Assembly (NCBI GenBank): GCA_903926205.1
Contig: CAIYID010000046.1
Location: forward strand, 1 to 56,827
Source: an uncultured Bdellovibrionales bacterium
GTDB taxonomy: Bacteria; Bdellovibrionota; Bdellovibrionia; Bdellovibrionales; Bdellovibrionaceae
Direction: 5' to 3'
Length of the DNA stretch: 56,827 nucleotides
Shown here piece after piece: positions 56,491 to 56,827 of this stretch. The notes below the pieces were generated by a model. It was not told the DNA's origin. It saw only the letters and a program-made list of their open reading frames with translations, and did no database searches. The translations under genes were made by a program, and so were the position numbers. Every line of letters begins with the position of its first letter. The stretch's first letter is position 1.

Positions 56491-56827
56491 AATTTACAAA
56501 CTGGCCCCCTAACGTGGTGATGATTTAGAGCCTACTGAACCGCCCTCGTGAGGCTACAGTTTCATACGAGTTGTTTGGATTTGGGCTTCGGCTTATTAAT
56601 AAGTTCCACGAGAATAACTCAACAAGTTCGACCGAATACAAGAATCTGATTCCTGCTTCTTCGGTTGAAGTAATACTAAATTGTGGAATAAAGCATAGAT
56701 TGCGATGTGGTAACTTAAACGATCCTGAAGCTTTGTTGTGCACCAAGTTCGCCGAAATAAACGATTGATATTCGCACGAAGCATAGCGCAAGTATGATTC
56801 AAGCTAAAGAGCGGATCGAATCCACCA
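56491..56827. other. Non-coding tail of the window
   Basis: About 340 bp after lpxH. Short ORFs exist on both strands but none has a family signature, a convincing ribosome-binding site or a composition unlike random reading frames. No clear terminator with T tract after lpxH is visible. A gene starting beyond the window end cannot be excluded. Confidence 0.4.

Noticed and set aside
56525-56802. Short ORFs in the tail of the window
   Set aside because: They overlap on both strands, lack motifs and have no start signals.

Overview
The window looks like a chromosomal segment of a Gram-negative, flagellated member of the Bdellovibrionota. This is inferred from the gene set, the moderately AT-rich composition and the gene types; no rRNA is present to prove it. 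Supporting signs are a division/cell-wall (dcw) cluster whose MurE carries the meso-diaminopimelate motif, outer-membrane genes (heptose adenylyltransferase RfaE2, LpxH, porin-like barrels), a MotA/MotB stator, a Flp/TadE pilin group, a Lys/Ala-rich histone-H1-like protein, and several lipoproteins and coiled-coil proteins without recognised function.

Layout. 1-2.0 kb: the 3' end of a Gly/Met-rich repeat protein, a terminator, and a YtcJ-type amidohydrolase. 2.0-4.9 kb (minus): a compact Flp-pilin/TadE-type operon ending in two poorly known envelope genes. 5.0-5.7 kb (minus): the H1-like gene. 5.8-8.0 kb (plus): folD and an RlmI-like methyltransferase. 8.0-11.5 kb: coiled-coil, cysteine-cluster and envelope proteins. 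11.5-18.9 kb (minus): rfaE2, an RDD membrane protein, rsmE, prmA, a c4-like cytochrome, an EamA transporter, an RsuA/RluB pseudouridine synthase and an unknown gene. 18.9-25.1 kb: a coiled-coil protein, a von Willebrand A lipoprotein, a ZrgA-like zinc protein, a Cache-sensor histidine kinase and DsbD. 25.2-27.0 kb: motAB behind a sigma-28-like promoter. 27.1-30.7 kb: a TorF-like porin, a DnaQ-type exonuclease, and a receiver-GGDEF protein next to an LspA (signal peptidase II) fused to a HAMP domain. 30.7-37.0 kb: DacB-type PBP4, an MltD-like LysM transglycosylase, a methyltransferase-like protein, hpt, upp and a zinc-ribbon membrane protein.

37.1-56.5 kb is the dcw cluster: rsmH-ftsL-ftsI-(antisense esterase)-murE-murF-(broken MerR gene)-mraY-murD-(lipoprotein)-ftsW-murG-murC-murB-ftsQ-ftsA-ftsZ, then lpxH. 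It makes the lipid II precursor (MurB-MurG, MraY), flips or polymerises it at the septum (FtsW, FtsI) and builds the Z-ring (FtsQ, FtsL, FtsA, FtsZ). Three insertions interrupt the classical order, and neither mraZ nor ddl is present where they often sit. DacB and the transglycosylase at 31-34 kb are remodelling enzymes for the same wall.

Most interesting observations: the LspA-HAMP fusion beside a diguanylate cyclase; a 127-bp out-of-frame overlap in the pilin operon with its own strong ribosome-binding site; a MotB whose OmpA-like domain lacks the usual peptidoglycan-binding signature; a MerR-like gene with two in-frame stops followed by a perfect palindrome directly upstream of mraY; and a hairpin plus 17-bp-phased direct repeats before ftsA. 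No tRNA, rRNA, CRISPR array, insertion sequence or prophage was seen. Many convergent genes meet or overlap at their stop codons, so the region is very compact.
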